Source of the DNA: Candidatus Hodarchaeota archaeon
Lineage (GTDB): Archaea; Asgardarchaeota; Heimdallarchaeia; Hodarchaeales; YT1-039
Length of the DNA stretch: 10,556 nt
Assembly: GCA_016840025.1 (NCBI GenBank)
Contig: JAEOTF010000008.1
Span: forward strand, 1 to 10,556
Direction: 5' to 3'
The position numbers were made by a program, and so were the translations under genes. The first letter of the stretch is position 1. Each line of letters opens with the position of its first letter. Shown piece after piece: positions 1 through 7,387 of the stretch. The notes below the pieces were generated by a model that had not been told where the DNA came from, made no database searches, and saw nothing but the letters and a program-made list of their open reading frames with translations.

Positions 1-154
1 CGACGAAGCTATTAAAACATCACCAGGATTAGTCGCTACTCAAGTAGTTCCAACCACAGAACCACCTGCCGAAGAAGAGAAGAAAGAACAAAAAGAAAAA
101 GAGGAGAAAAAGGAAGAGGAAGCTGTAGCTGGTCTCGGAGCATTATTTGGATAA
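1..154 (+). CDS. rpl12: Large ribosomal subunit stalk protein P1/L12, C-terminal fragment (5' end outside window)
   Basis: Fifty codons and a TAA stop are visible, in frame from base 2. The fragment begins DEAIKTS, continues through a Pro/Thr/Val-rich stretch into a linker made almost only of Glu and Lys, and ends GLGALFG. In archaea P1/L12 and the related P0/L10 share this ending, where the tail recruits GTPase translation factors to the ribosomal stalk. I prefer P1/L12 because D-E-A-I-K followed by a low-complexity hinge matches the end of the P1 N-terminal dimerisation domain (usually xIxEAIK); P0/L10 is the main alternative. The protein is cytosolic and ribosomal, and usually forms an operon with L11, L1 and L10, which would lie to the left. 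leuS follows on the same strand after 247 bases. That gap holds only a short T5 (182-186) as a possible terminator and no RNA gene that I recognise. Confidence 0.85.
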   Translation, partial: DEAIKTSPGLVATQVVPTTEPPAEEEKKEQKEKEEKKEEEAVAGLGALFG

Positions 155-312
155 AATAATTAACTACTACGAATATGGACCTTTTTCAATATTACCCATC
201 TTTTGGAGTTTATCTTCTCAAAATGGTTCATATTTCGATGCATTCTTTGCATTACATTCACTAATGGGTATTGTTTCGGGTTATTACAGAAAGACTGTGC
301 TATCGTTCTGCT

Positions 313-352
313 ATTATATTTTTATTGCATCGATGTTTTACTAACATATACG
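313..352 (+). promoter_or_regulatory. Possible leuS promoter (TATA-like region)
   Basis: Two AT-rich TATA-like elements lie upstream of leuS: ATTATATTTTTAT at 313-325 and ACATATAC at 344-351. With the usual archaeal spacing of about 25 bases to the transcription start, they would give leaders of roughly 57 or 27 bases; both would include the ribosome binding site at 384-391. The whole gap is AT-rich, so chance matches are likely, and leuS could also be read through from the ribosomal operon. Confidence 0.3.
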
Positions 353-383
353 TGAAAAAAAAGATTGTTATAACTCAGATTAC

Positions 384-391
384 AAAGGTGA
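384..391 (+). promoter_or_regulatory. Ribosome binding site fixing the TTG start of leuS
   Basis: AAAGGTGA matches the archaeal anti-Shine-Dalgarno core (GGTGA) and ends 10 bases before a TTG codon at 402. The next residues, GIDWNIIEKKWQ, are a typical LeuRS N-terminus, so initiation at TTG is well supported. An in-frame TAA (396-398) lies just upstream. Confidence 0.75.
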
Positions 392-401
392 ATCCCTAAC
401 A

Positions 402-3320
402 TTGGGAATTGATTGGAACATCATTGAAAAAAAATGGCAAAATGCATGGAAAGAATCTCAACTTTTTGAGGTTGATCCCAAGTCAGAGATGCCTAAGTTT
501 TTCATTACCATTGCATATCCCTATCCTAATATGCCATTTCACGTTGGACATGGCAGACCCTATACTTTAACTGATGTTTATGCGCGTTTTAAAAGAATGC
601 AAGGTTTCAATGTCCTCTTCCCAATGGCTTTTCACTACACTGGAACACCTGTTCTTGCAATAGCAAAGCGAGTAGAAGCTAAAGATCCTGTGTTATTGGA
701 TGAACTTACTCGAATCTATAAAGTTCCTCTAGATGTGATTCAGACTTTCATTTCTCCTCTAAAAATTGCAGCTTACTTCCGTCGTGAGATGAAAGAGAGT
801 ATGATGGAAATGGGATATTCCATTGATTGGCGTCGCGAATTTACAACGATTGATCCTCAATATAATAAATTTATTGGATGGCAGTTCCGAAAACTTCGAT
901 CCAAAGGATTAATAACACAAGGCAGTCATCCAGTTGGATGGTGTCCTCATTGTGGAAATCCTATGGGTCAACATGATACTCAAGGAGATGTAGAACCTGA
1001 GATCGATGTCCTTATTATAATTAAATTCAAACTTGAAGATTTCTTCCTACCTACAGGGACATTACGACCAGAAACGCTCTTTGGTGTTACTAATATTTGG
1101 ATTCGCCTTGATGTAGAATATGTCAAAGCTGAAGTTAATGATGAGGTCTTACTAATAAGTAGAGAATTCGCTGAAAAATTAAAATATCTCAATAAGAACG
1201 TGAAAATTATAAGTTCAGTTTCTGGAAAGAATCTTGTAGGACAGTATGTCGAAAATCCACTAACAGGTAATAAGATTCCAATTCTACCAGCAAAATTTGT
1301 TGATCCTAAAAATGCGACTGGCATTGTAATGTCAGTTCCTGGACATGCTCCCTATGATTACATCGCTCTAGAAGATTTAAAGAACGCGAGATTAAGTTTT
1401 TCAACATTGAATCTCAATTTAGAGGTCTTAAAACAAATAAAACCTATCTCTTTAATTGCACTAGAAGGATATTCAGAATTTCCTGCATTAGATATCGTGG
1501 AACAATATGGTGCAATTGATCAAATGGATACTAAGCTCGAAGAAGCAACTAAAAAAGTTTACAGTCAGGAATTTCACATGGGGCGAATGAAAGTAATTAC
1601 AGGAAAATATGTAGGAATGACTGTTGCTGACGCTCGAAGAAAAATTAATGAAGCTTTACTATCAGAAGGTAAAGCCATTCAAGTGCACACTCTTGTAAAC
1701 CGTCCCGTCTTTTGTAGATGTGGAGCAGAGATCGTTGTGAAAATTCTTGAAGACCAGTGGTTTCTCGATTATGGCAATAGTATGTGGAAAGCAAAAGCTT
1801 ATCAGTGTTTAAACATGATGAAGATCATTCCAGATGATCTTCGTACTGAGTTTGAGAATAGCATAGATTGGTTGAAAGTGAAAGCCTGTGCTCGAAAGCA
1901 GGGAATGGGTACTAAGCTGCCATGGGATGATGATTGGATCATCGAAAGTCTTTCTGACTCAGTAATTTACATGAGCTATTACCCTATTGCAAAGTACATA
2001 AATGAAAAAGGCATTAAAGCTGAACAATTGAGTGATGAAGTCTTCGACTACATCTTCCTTAATGAAGGAAATGATCAAACTATAGCAAAAAAAGTTGAGA
2101 TTCAAGTAAATCACTTAAAGGGTATGCGGGAAGAGTTCACCTATTTCTATCCCTTAAATAGCCGTCACTCTGGAAGAGACTTAGTGCCGAACCATTTAAC
2201 CTTTTTTATTTTTAACCATGCAGCTATCTTTCCTGAAGCTTTATGGCCTCAACAGATAGTCGTTACTGGAAGTGTACTTTTACAAGGAAAGAAAATGTCA
2301 AAATCTCTAGGAAATATCATCCCCCTAAGTGAAGCTATTACAAAATATGGTACAGACCCCTTTCGTGTTGCTATACTCTCCACAGCTGAGCTTTTACAAG
2401 ACGTGGACTTTAGTGCTAGATTAGCACAATCTTGTCGAGAAAGGTTAGAACGTTTCTATAACTTTGCGATTAATGTCATAGATTCAAAACATGATCATGA
2501 AAAAAGTGAATTTACAAGTATTGATAATTGGTTATTTAGTCGTCTTCATCTAAGAGTTCAAGCCATCACAGACGCTATGAATAATCTTCGAATACGAGAA
2601 GCTATCCATGAAGCCCTCTACATGTTAGACCAAGACATACAATGGTATCTACGTCGAACATCGATTGAAACTTCAATTGAGCGGGAAAAGGTTAGATCGA
2701 GACTTTTATATGAAATTTTAACAACGCGAATCCTCTTATTTGCTCCATTTACCCCACATCTCAGCGAAGAACTCTGGCATAAAATGGGTAACACATCTTT
2801 CGTTTCAATAGCTAAATGGCCAACATTTGACGAGGTCAAAGTTAATAGAAGAGTTATTGAGCAAGAGGCATTCATTAAATCACTTCAAAGTGACACTACT
2901 AACATTATTCATGTCACGAAAATGAAACCGAAGGTAATATACTACTACATATGTCCAGAATGGAAATGGAACGTCTATTTAAATGCCCTAAAAAACACTA
3001 AAACAGAAACAGCAAGAGTAAATATCTTCATGAAAAAGATTATGATGGATCAAAATATGCGAAATAAAGCTAAAAAAGTCTCTAAATATGTCCAAACTAT
3101 GATTAAAAATATCAATAAAATACCTGCTGAATTGGTTGATAAACATTTAGAAATTGGAATACTTGATGAATTCAAGATTATTAAAGATACTCGAGATTAT
3201 TATAAGCAAGTCTTTAATGCTGAAATCAAAGTCTTCAGAGAGGAAGACGTGAATCGCTATGATCCCATGAATAGAGCACAATTGAGTGAACCATATAGAC
3301 CAGCAATATATATCGAATAA
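402..3320 (+). CDS. leuS: Leucyl-tRNA synthetase, archaeal/eukaryotic type, complete
   Basis: A class Ia aminoacyl-tRNA synthetase of 972 residues that charges tRNA-Leu with leucine using ATP in the cytosol. The HIGH-type signature is HVGH at residues 47-50 and the ATP-binding loop is KMSKS at 631-635. Probable zinc ligands are CPHC (181-184) and CRC (438-440). The CP1 editing domain, inserted at about 200-430, keeps the threonine-rich segment TLRPETLFG (220-228) and the HAPYDY segment with Asp319, the conserved editing-site aspartate that holds the amino group of mischarged residues, so post-transfer editing should be intact. The anticodon-binding helical domain spans roughly 690-830. The archaeal C-terminal extension ends RPAIYIE, as is typical, and the length matches the archaeal family (about 970 residues), so the gene is complete. 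The start is TTG with a good Shine-Dalgarno sequence. It is preceded by rpl12 on the same strand and converges on the PKD-protein gene. Confidence 0.97.
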   Translation: MGIDWNIIEKKWQNAWKESQLFEVDPKSEMPKFFITIAYPYPNMPFHVGHGRPYTLTDVYARFKRMQGFNVLFPMAFHYTGTPVLAIAKRVEAKDPVLLDELTRIYKVPLDVIQTFISPLKIAAYFRREMKESMMEMGYSIDWRREFTTIDPQYNKFIGWQFRKLRSKGLITQGSHPVGWCPHCGNPMGQHDTQGDVEPEIDVLIIIKFKLEDFFLPTGTLRPETLFGVTNIWIRLDVEYVKAEVNDEVLLISREFAEKLKYLNKNVKIISSVSGKNLVGQYVENPLTGNKIPILPAKFVDPKNATGIVMSVPGHAPYDYIALEDLKNARLSFSTLNLNLEVLKQIKPISLIALEGYSEFPALDIVEQYGAIDQMDTKLEEATKKVYSQEFHMGRMKVITGKYVGMTVADARRKINEALLSEGKAIQVHTLVNRPVFCRCGAEIVVKILEDQWFLDYGNSMWKAKAYQCLNMMKIIPDDLRTEFENSIDWLKVKACARKQGMGTKLPWDDDWIIESLSDSVIYMSYYPIAKYINEKGIKAEQLSDEVFDYIFLNEGNDQTIAKKVEIQVNHLKGMREEFTYFYPLNSRHSGRDLVPNHLTFFIFNHAAIFPEALWPQQIVVTGSVLLQGKKMSKSLGNIIPLSEAITKYGTDPFRVAILSTAELLQDVDFSARLAQSCRERLERFYNFAINVIDSKHDHEKSEFTSIDNWLFSRLHLRVQAITDAMNNLRIREAIHEALYMLDQDIQWYLRRTSIETSIEREKVRSRLLYEILTTRILLFAPFTPHLSEELWHKMGNTSFVSIAKWPTFDEVKVNRRVIEQEAFIKSLQSDTTNIIHVTKMKPKVIYYYICPEWKWNVYLNALKNTKTETARVNIFMKKIMMDQNMRNKAKKVSKYVQTMIKNINKIPAELVDKHLEIGILDEFKIIKDTRDYYKQVFNAEIKVFREEDVNRYDPMNRAQLSEPYRPAIYIE

Positions 3321-3330
3321 CCAATTGTAG

Positions 3331-3347
3331 CAGATTATTCAAATCTG
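3331..3347. terminator. Hairpin between convergent genes, possible bidirectional terminator
   Basis: CAGATT, a five-base loop ATTCA, then AATCTG form a perfect six-pair stem. It lies in the 39-base gap between the leuS stop (3320) and the stop of the opposing PKD-protein gene (3360). On the plus strand a T7 run (3378-3384) follows about 30 bases later, inside the 3' end of the opposing gene, and is the more likely archaeal oligo-T stop for leuS. The stem is short, so it is only a candidate. Confidence 0.4.
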
Positions 3348-3359
3348 TATTATTCATAT

Positions 3360-5885
3360 TCAATGCAGAAAAAATTGTTTTTTTCTATATACTACCATTA
3401 TGATAACAAGAACAAAAGCGATACTTATTCCACAAAGTGCGAACGTATATTTCGAAAATATTATCCTGACTTGCACAGTTTTTGGTGCTGACAAGATTGT
3501 TGTCTTTGACGTTAAATCTCCAAAACTTAAGACTTTAATTTTATATTCTCCCTCTGGTATTTCAAGGAAGGTAATTTCTCCATTTGTATTTGTATATCCT
3601 GAAGTGTATAGCTCATTTTCATTTGAATAAAGCAGTACTTCAGTATTTGATACCGGTACTTCAAGAAGATCCCTTAATCCAATAGTAAGATTAAACATTT
3701 TTGAAAAGATTTCAATTTTTTTTTCTTGTATATCTGTCTCCCCTTCATCATCTATTGCTGAAAACTTAACAAAGTACGTTCCTTCCCTTTCATACATGTG
3801 ATTTGGATTGTAGTGAGTAGAATTATTTCCATCACCAAAATCCCATGAATATGTGAGTGTTGTCCCTTCGGGATCTGATGAGTTATTACTGAATTCTATG
3901 ATTTCTCCCTTTTTCGGTTTTACTGGATTCATTGTAAATTCTGCGATGGGTGGAAGATTTTTCATCTTTACAATCAGTTCTGTTGAATCACTGTTACCTT
4001 CATTATCTATAACTGTCAATTTTACAGTGTATGACCTTTTATCTGAATAATAGTGAGTTGGATTCATATCATCTGATGTGTAATTATCCCCCAAATTCCA
4101 ATAACGTGATATGATTTTTCCATCTGGATCATATGATGTATCATAGAACGTTACTAAATCTAAAATCGTGACTTCATTGGGTAAATAGGAGAAAGACGAT
4201 ATTGGAGGTATATTTATCAATAAGGGATTATTCAGGGAATCATTGATATATGCTTGATACCGTTCTGAAGATGCATCGTCTGCATCTCGGAATATCCATA
4301 TCCCTAACCTTCTGCTTTGGTAGAGATTATTAGGTGGGAATATATAGTTAAGTTTCTTCTTCATCAGTATAATCCATTCTTCTGAAGTCAGAGCATTCCA
4401 ATAACCTGTTATAACTATTTGTTTTTCAAAATTAAATCCATATAAAGACAGATTTAAAGTTGAGTAGATTTCTGTAACAACTGATATTTTCAACCTATTA
4501 GTTAATTCAGTTAATCCTGCATCAATAACATTTTGTAGGAAAGGTTCATCAATCCATATGTAGTATTTTGTTTTTAGTTGTTCAGGGAGAGAATTATAGA
4601 AATTCTCAATCTCGGATATATTTACAGGTCTATTTTCCCAACCATACCATATTCCTATTGCCAGTGTAGATGTTTGGCTGAGTAGGAATTTCATGTTTTC
4701 AATTGTTAAGTTATATGTTGAACTTCCTATTTGTAAGTAATAGTCTTCAGGTTCATACTTTCCCTTTGAAAAGAAGACATATATAATTTTGATATCATTC
4801 TCAGCTGCCCAAGTATTTATCTGTTTTAGATTATAGTAAAATAGATCTGTATCTTCTAGTGGTAAAATTAAAATGATAAAATTGAATTTTTCGCTTATAA
4901 TCTTAAAATCAGCAAGTATGAATTCTTTATAATGTGTAACATTTGCATAAGCATAGAAATAAATCCTATCACCATAAGTACTATTCCAATACGATGTAGA
5001 TGCTTCATGTGGAAGTATATACACTATGCCTGAATCATCTTTGTTAAAATATGAAAGTCCATTCGTTAGGTCGATATTATAGCCGAAAAATCTATTCAAG
5101 ATGAATTCAGTTATGTATATTGTTCTATCTAATGCGTCCAGTTGATATCCAGCAGTAGCTCCTATTTTTACAAAGAGACCACTGCCTATCCCTATTAATC
5201 CCGGATCAATGATTTTCATTCCTCCAACATGAGCATAACCATAGATTTCATAATAAAATCCTTGTAGGAACTCTTCACTAAACGGTCGTCGAGTTTGAAA
5301 TGTTTTTAAGCTTGGAATATTTTGGGTTCCTAGTGGAGATATCGACACATTAGTGTTTTCAATCACAGTCACAGACTTTCCAAATGGTATATTTTCCATT
5401 CCTATCTTGTGTTTTAACGTTCCATTCTTGTAACCGATATACCAAAATTCCCAACCCCCATTCCAAATTATTTTTGCTCCGTTTTGCATCCATTTAATGA
5501 GAGAAGAGGAGGAAGAACCATCCCATACTGTATCTGGAATTACATCTTGTGAGAAGATAAGTATTGATCTATTTGGATCTTCGTTCAGAGTGATTTCTCT
5601 TAATTCATCGGCATTAATAATCGCGTACTGAATGTCAAACTTACCGAAAATATGTACCATATATTCAAGCATAATAGATGATGCATTTGAACCAAACCAA
5701 GCATAGGGATATCGTGTATCATTATAAATGAACACTTTATAGTTAGCTTCCATGTTTATATTCTGAGATGAAGCAAAAATTAATGATGGTGTACAAAATC
5801 CACTAAATAAGATTAACTGAAAAAAAACTATTTGAAGTGTATGTATTAAATTAACCTTTTTTTTCTTTTTTCTCCCTTTTTTCAA
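3360..5885 (-). CDS. Secreted, membrane-anchored surface protein with two PKD domains
   Basis: A protein of 841 residues. The N-terminus has nine Lys/Arg in the first ten residues or so, then a hydrophobic segment (about 11-38) ending in A-S-S: a signal peptide. Residues 48-270 alternate strands and helices (KVFIY, YAIIN, SILIFS, AKIIWNGG), which looks like a glutamine-amidotransferase-like flavodoxin fold without an obvious catalytic Cys. Residues 285-545 have a barrel-like pattern with acids at strand ends (GIWYGWE with Glu417, YYIWIDE with Asp446/Glu447), possibly a glycosidase-like TIM barrel. Two PKD domains follow (about 558-642, YWNLGD; and 645-727, YSWDFGDG), then a CnaB/carboxypeptidase-regulatory-like beta domain (730-808, NTNGEITF). 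A transmembrane helix (813-833) and a short basic tail close the protein. Many N-x-S/T sequons suggest S-layer-type glycosylation. It starts at TTG with GAGGT ten bases upstream. The signal peptide, PKD domains and anchor are firm; the fold calls for the first 545 residues are inference and no substrate can be named. Confidence 0.85.
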   Translation of the reverse strand: MKKGRKKKKKVNLIHTLQIVFFQLILFSGFCTPSLIFASSQNINMEANYKVFIYNDTRYPYAWFGSNASSIMLEYMVHIFGKFDIQYAIINADELREITLNEDPNRSILIFSQDVIPDTVWDGSSSSSLIKWMQNGAKIIWNGGWEFWYIGYKNGTLKHKIGMENIPFGKSVTVIENTNVSISPLGTQNIPSLKTFQTRRPFSEEFLQGFYYEIYGYAHVGGMKIIDPGLIGIGSGLFVKIGATAGYQLDALDRTIYITEFILNRFFGYNIDLTNGLSYFNKDDSGIVYILPHEASTSYWNSTYGDRIYFYAYANVTHYKEFILADFKIISEKFNFIILILPLEDTDLFYYNLKQINTWAAENDIKIIYVFFSKGKYEPEDYYLQIGSSTYNLTIENMKFLLSQTSTLAIGIWYGWENRPVNISEIENFYNSLPEQLKTKYYIWIDEPFLQNVIDAGLTELTNRLKISVVTEIYSTLNLSLYGFNFEKQIVITGYWNALTSEEWIILMKKKLNYIFPPNNLYQSRRLGIWIFRDADDASSERYQAYINDSLNNPLLINIPPISSFSYLPNEVTILDLVTFYDTSYDPDGKIISRYWNLGDNYTSDDMNPTHYYSDKRSYTVKLTVIDNEGNSDSTELIVKMKNLPPIAEFTMNPVKPKKGEIIEFSNNSSDPEGTTLTYSWDFGDGNNSTHYNPNHMYEREGTYFVKFSAIDDEGETDIQEKKIEIFSKMFNLTIGLRDLLEVPVSNTEVLLYSNENELYTSGYTNTNGEITFLEIPEGEYKIKVLSFGDLTSKTTILSAPKTVQVRIIFSKYTFALCGISIAFVLVIIMVVYRKKQFFLH

Positions 5886-5895
5886 TTAATTAAAA

Positions 5896-5920
5896 ACCTC
5901 TCATCTTCTCTTAAAGATGA
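5896..5920 (-). promoter_or_regulatory. Leader hairpin abutting the ribosome binding site of the PKD-protein gene
   Basis: TCATCTT and AAGATGA (5901-5907 and 5914-5920) form a perfect seven-pair stem with a six-base loop. On the minus strand the stem's 3' arm is followed at once by GAGGT (5900-5896), the Shine-Dalgarno sequence ten bases upstream of the TTG start at 5885. The hairpin could limit ribosome access, or could simply end the transcript of the upstream gene. Confidence 0.45.
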
Positions 5921-5931
5921 CAGAAAAATTC

Positions 5932-5939
5932 AAAAAAAA
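5932..5939 (-). terminator. Oligo-T terminator candidate after the two-helix membrane protein gene
   Basis: The minus strand has an uninterrupted T8 here, followed by GAATTTTTC, about 60 bases after the stop at 6000. Archaeal RNA polymerase terminates at such U-rich stretches without needing a hairpin. Closer to the stop, 5986-5998 is a short palindrome (AAGAAT G ATTCTT). Confidence 0.5.
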
Positions 5940-5999
5940 CAATAGTTATGAGTGAGACCATATTGTAACGATAAACGATTATTATAAGAATGATTCTTT

Positions 6000-6740
6000 T
6001 CAATATTCTGTCTTTTTTGTGTTTTCATACTTCCTCACTATTGATATACTCATCAAAGCTACTCCTTGAACTATAAAATAAATGGTAACTAAATACACAA
6101 CCGGGGTAATTATTTTGAATGAACTAATATTCCTTAATAACAGATCCTTAGAATTTTTTATCTGCTCGGTTAGCGTATTGAATTCTTCTGCAAATTGTCT
6201 TAACATAGAACTAAACACTGTTTGACAATATTCAACCTCCACATCTGCTAATGCTAAACCAGATGTTATATCCGTAATGTTATTTTTTGTCGTTTGTAAA
6301 GCAGGTATAATCATATCTATTGATAGATGAAGTTCATTAATTGCATCTCCCATTTCTCTCATTACTTCAGGAGAGTCCCAAAGGGGACTTAAATCCCAGA
6401 ACATCTCAGCTTGATGATAGAAGCTATTAGAAATATCCATCATCTGTTCAATTGAAACATTTAAGATACGAATAATACTAGAGAGTGTTGCATTTGTATT
6501 TCCTATTAATTCGTGGGGGAAAGTCATAGAATTAATAGTTGATGATGTGTTCTCTAATAGTATAATCGTCTTGTCGAGAACATTCAACTCGAAAGAATTA
6601 ACTCTATTTTCGATTGTTTCGATTTGAAAAGGTATGTCGAATATGTAATATACGCTTAGTACACCTACGCCAATTCCGACATTCATTAGACCAGCGAGCA
6701 GAATAAGTATTGTTGTGATTTGTAGAATATTTTTCTTCAT
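6000..6740 (-). CDS. Two-helix membrane protein with helical ectodomain, function unknown
   Basis: A protein of 246 residues that I do not recognise as a named family. It has a short basic N-terminus (MKKN), a first transmembrane helix at about 8-34, an ectodomain of about 175 residues, a second transmembrane helix at about 210-234 and a short basic tail (RKYENTKKTEY). Both ends should be cytoplasmic. The ectodomain is mostly amphipathic helix with heptad-like spacing (notably 39-70 and 170-205) and carries five N-x-S/T sequons (Asn64, 83, 94, 154, 204), consistent with an exposed helical bundle. The topology resembles the sensor half of chemoreceptors or histidine kinases, but no HAMP, kinase, GGDEF or methyl-accepting segment follows. 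It starts at ATG with a good ribosome binding site. It lies 114 bases upstream of the PKD-protein gene on the same strand, with a T8 between, so joint transcription is uncertain. Envelope role inferred from topology only. Confidence 0.75.
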   Translation of the reverse strand: MKKNILQITTILILLAGLMNVGIGVGVLSVYYIFDIPFQIETIENRVNSFELNVLDKTIILLENTSSTINSMTFPHELIGNTNATLSSIIRILNVSIEQMMDISNSFYHQAEMFWDLSPLWDSPEVMREMGDAINELHLSIDMIIPALQTTKNNITDITSGLALADVEVEYCQTVFSSMLRQFAEEFNTLTEQIKNSKDLLLRNISSFKIITPVVYLVTIYFIVQGVALMSISIVRKYENTKKTEY

Positions 6741-6746
6741 TAGCTA

Positions 6747-6753
6747 TCATCTC
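6747..6753 (-). promoter_or_regulatory. Ribosome binding site of the two-helix membrane protein gene
   Basis: GAGATGA on the minus strand, six bases before the ATG at 6740, approximates the archaeal GAGGTGA consensus and supports this start. Confidence 0.6.
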
Positions 6754-6805
6754 GCATTTGAATATTTATTTATTTTATGAACTCTAGATGCATAAGCCAA
6801 TGATT

Positions 6806-6818
6806 TTTAAAATATATG
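6806..6818 (-). promoter_or_regulatory. TATA-like promoter element for the two-helix membrane protein gene
   Basis: The minus strand reads CATATATTTTAAA. A transcription start about 25 bases downstream would fall near 6785 and leave a leader of about 45 bases. The surroundings are AT-rich, so this is tentative. Confidence 0.35.
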
Positions 6819-6844
6819 AGAAGTTTACAGCTTGTCAAATAAGT

Positions 6845-6881
6845 AAAAAATAAAAAAAGAAAATCTATTGTTTTAAAAAAA
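6845..6881 (-). terminator. Oligo-T terminator of the leuCD operon
   Basis: On the minus strand, five bases after the leuD TAA, a T7 run is followed 11 bases later by a long T-rich stretch of T4-C-T7-A-T6. Such repeated U-tracts are typical archaeal intrinsic termination signals. No strong stem precedes them. Confidence 0.65.
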
Positions 6882-6885
6882 TTGC

Positions 6886-7386
6886 TTAAACCAATTTTAA
6901 GTCTCCATGTCTCTTAATATACTCGACCAATCCTCCTTCTTCCAGAATCGTTTTCATTAGAATTGGTAGTGGTTGAAAAGTCATAGTAGTGTCCTTGGTG
7001 ATATTGTAAAGGATTCCTCTTTCCAGATCAACTTCTAATGTATCTCCCTCATCGATTTGATCGGTGTTGCAGCTTACGATTGGTAGACCTACATTAATAG
7101 CATTTCTATAAAAAATCCGAGCAAATGAATGTGCGATTACTGCACTTACTCCTGATAGTTTTATGACTATAGCTGCGTGTTCTCTACTTGAACCGAGACC
7201 AAAATTTTTACCAGCAACTATGAAATCACCTTTCTTCACCTTTGAGGAAAATGTGGGATCTGCATCTTCCATTGCATGCTTCGCCAATTCAGAAAGATTG
7301 GATCTGAGGTGGTAATAGCGACCAGGAGTGATTAGATCTGTGCTGATGCTATCACCGAATTTCCAAACGTTCCCTCTAAGAACCAA
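6886..7386 (-). CDS. leuD: 3-isopropylmalate/homoaconitate-type dehydratase, small subunit
   Basis: A protein of 166 residues, the swivel-domain subunit that joins LeuC to form a 4Fe-4S hydro-lyase isomerising 2- to 3-isopropylmalate in leucine synthesis, or a homologous tricarboxylate. Family landmarks are VWKFGDSISTDLITPGRYY (7-25), the phosphate/carboxylate-binding GSSREH (65-70) and SFARIFYRNAINVGLP (87-102). The specificity loop reads YYHLRS (24-29) with Arg28. In methanogens an Arg in the YLRT-type loop marks homoaconitase, while YLVY marks isopropylmalate isomerase, so the substrate here is not settled by family membership. Length is normal for the archaeal stand-alone subunit. The start is TTG, one base after the leuC TAA; a purine-rich GAGGGAGATG at the end of leuC can serve as ribosome binding site, implying translational coupling. 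Oligo-T tracts follow the stop. Confidence 0.92.
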   Translation of the reverse strand: MVLRGNVWKFGDSISTDLITPGRYYHLRSNLSELAKHAMEDADPTFSSKVKKGDFIVAGKNFGLGSSREHAAIVIKLSGVSAVIAHSFARIFYRNAINVGLPIVSCNTDQIDEGDTLEVDLERGILYNITKDTTMTFQPLPILMKTILEEGGLVEYIKRHGDLKLV

Positions 7387-7387
7387 T

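Noticed and set aside
147..344. Open frame of 65 codons between rpl12 and leuS, starting at TTG
   Set aside because: It starts inside the 3' end of rpl12 in another frame, has no clear ribosome binding site, and its composition is what AT-rich noncoding DNA gives when translated.
352..399. Short GTG frame (about 15 codons) ending just before the leuS start, a possible leader peptide
   Set aside because: No Shine-Dalgarno sequence upstream of the GTG; the real one (384-391) lies inside this frame and serves leuS.
980..1324. Antisense open frame of 114 codons across the LeuRS editing domain
   Set aside because: It is opposite a well-conserved region of leuS and has a low-complexity Ser/Thr/Leu composition typical of antisense shadows.
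3400..4050. Plus-strand open frames opposite the PKD and CnaB-like domains
   Set aside because: The minus-strand protein has clear PKD motifs through this interval; the opposing frames are short shadows.
6000..6740. Two-helix membrane protein as a chemoreceptor or histidine kinase
   Set aside because: There is no HAMP, methyl-accepting, kinase or other output segment after the second helix; the tail is only about 11 residues.
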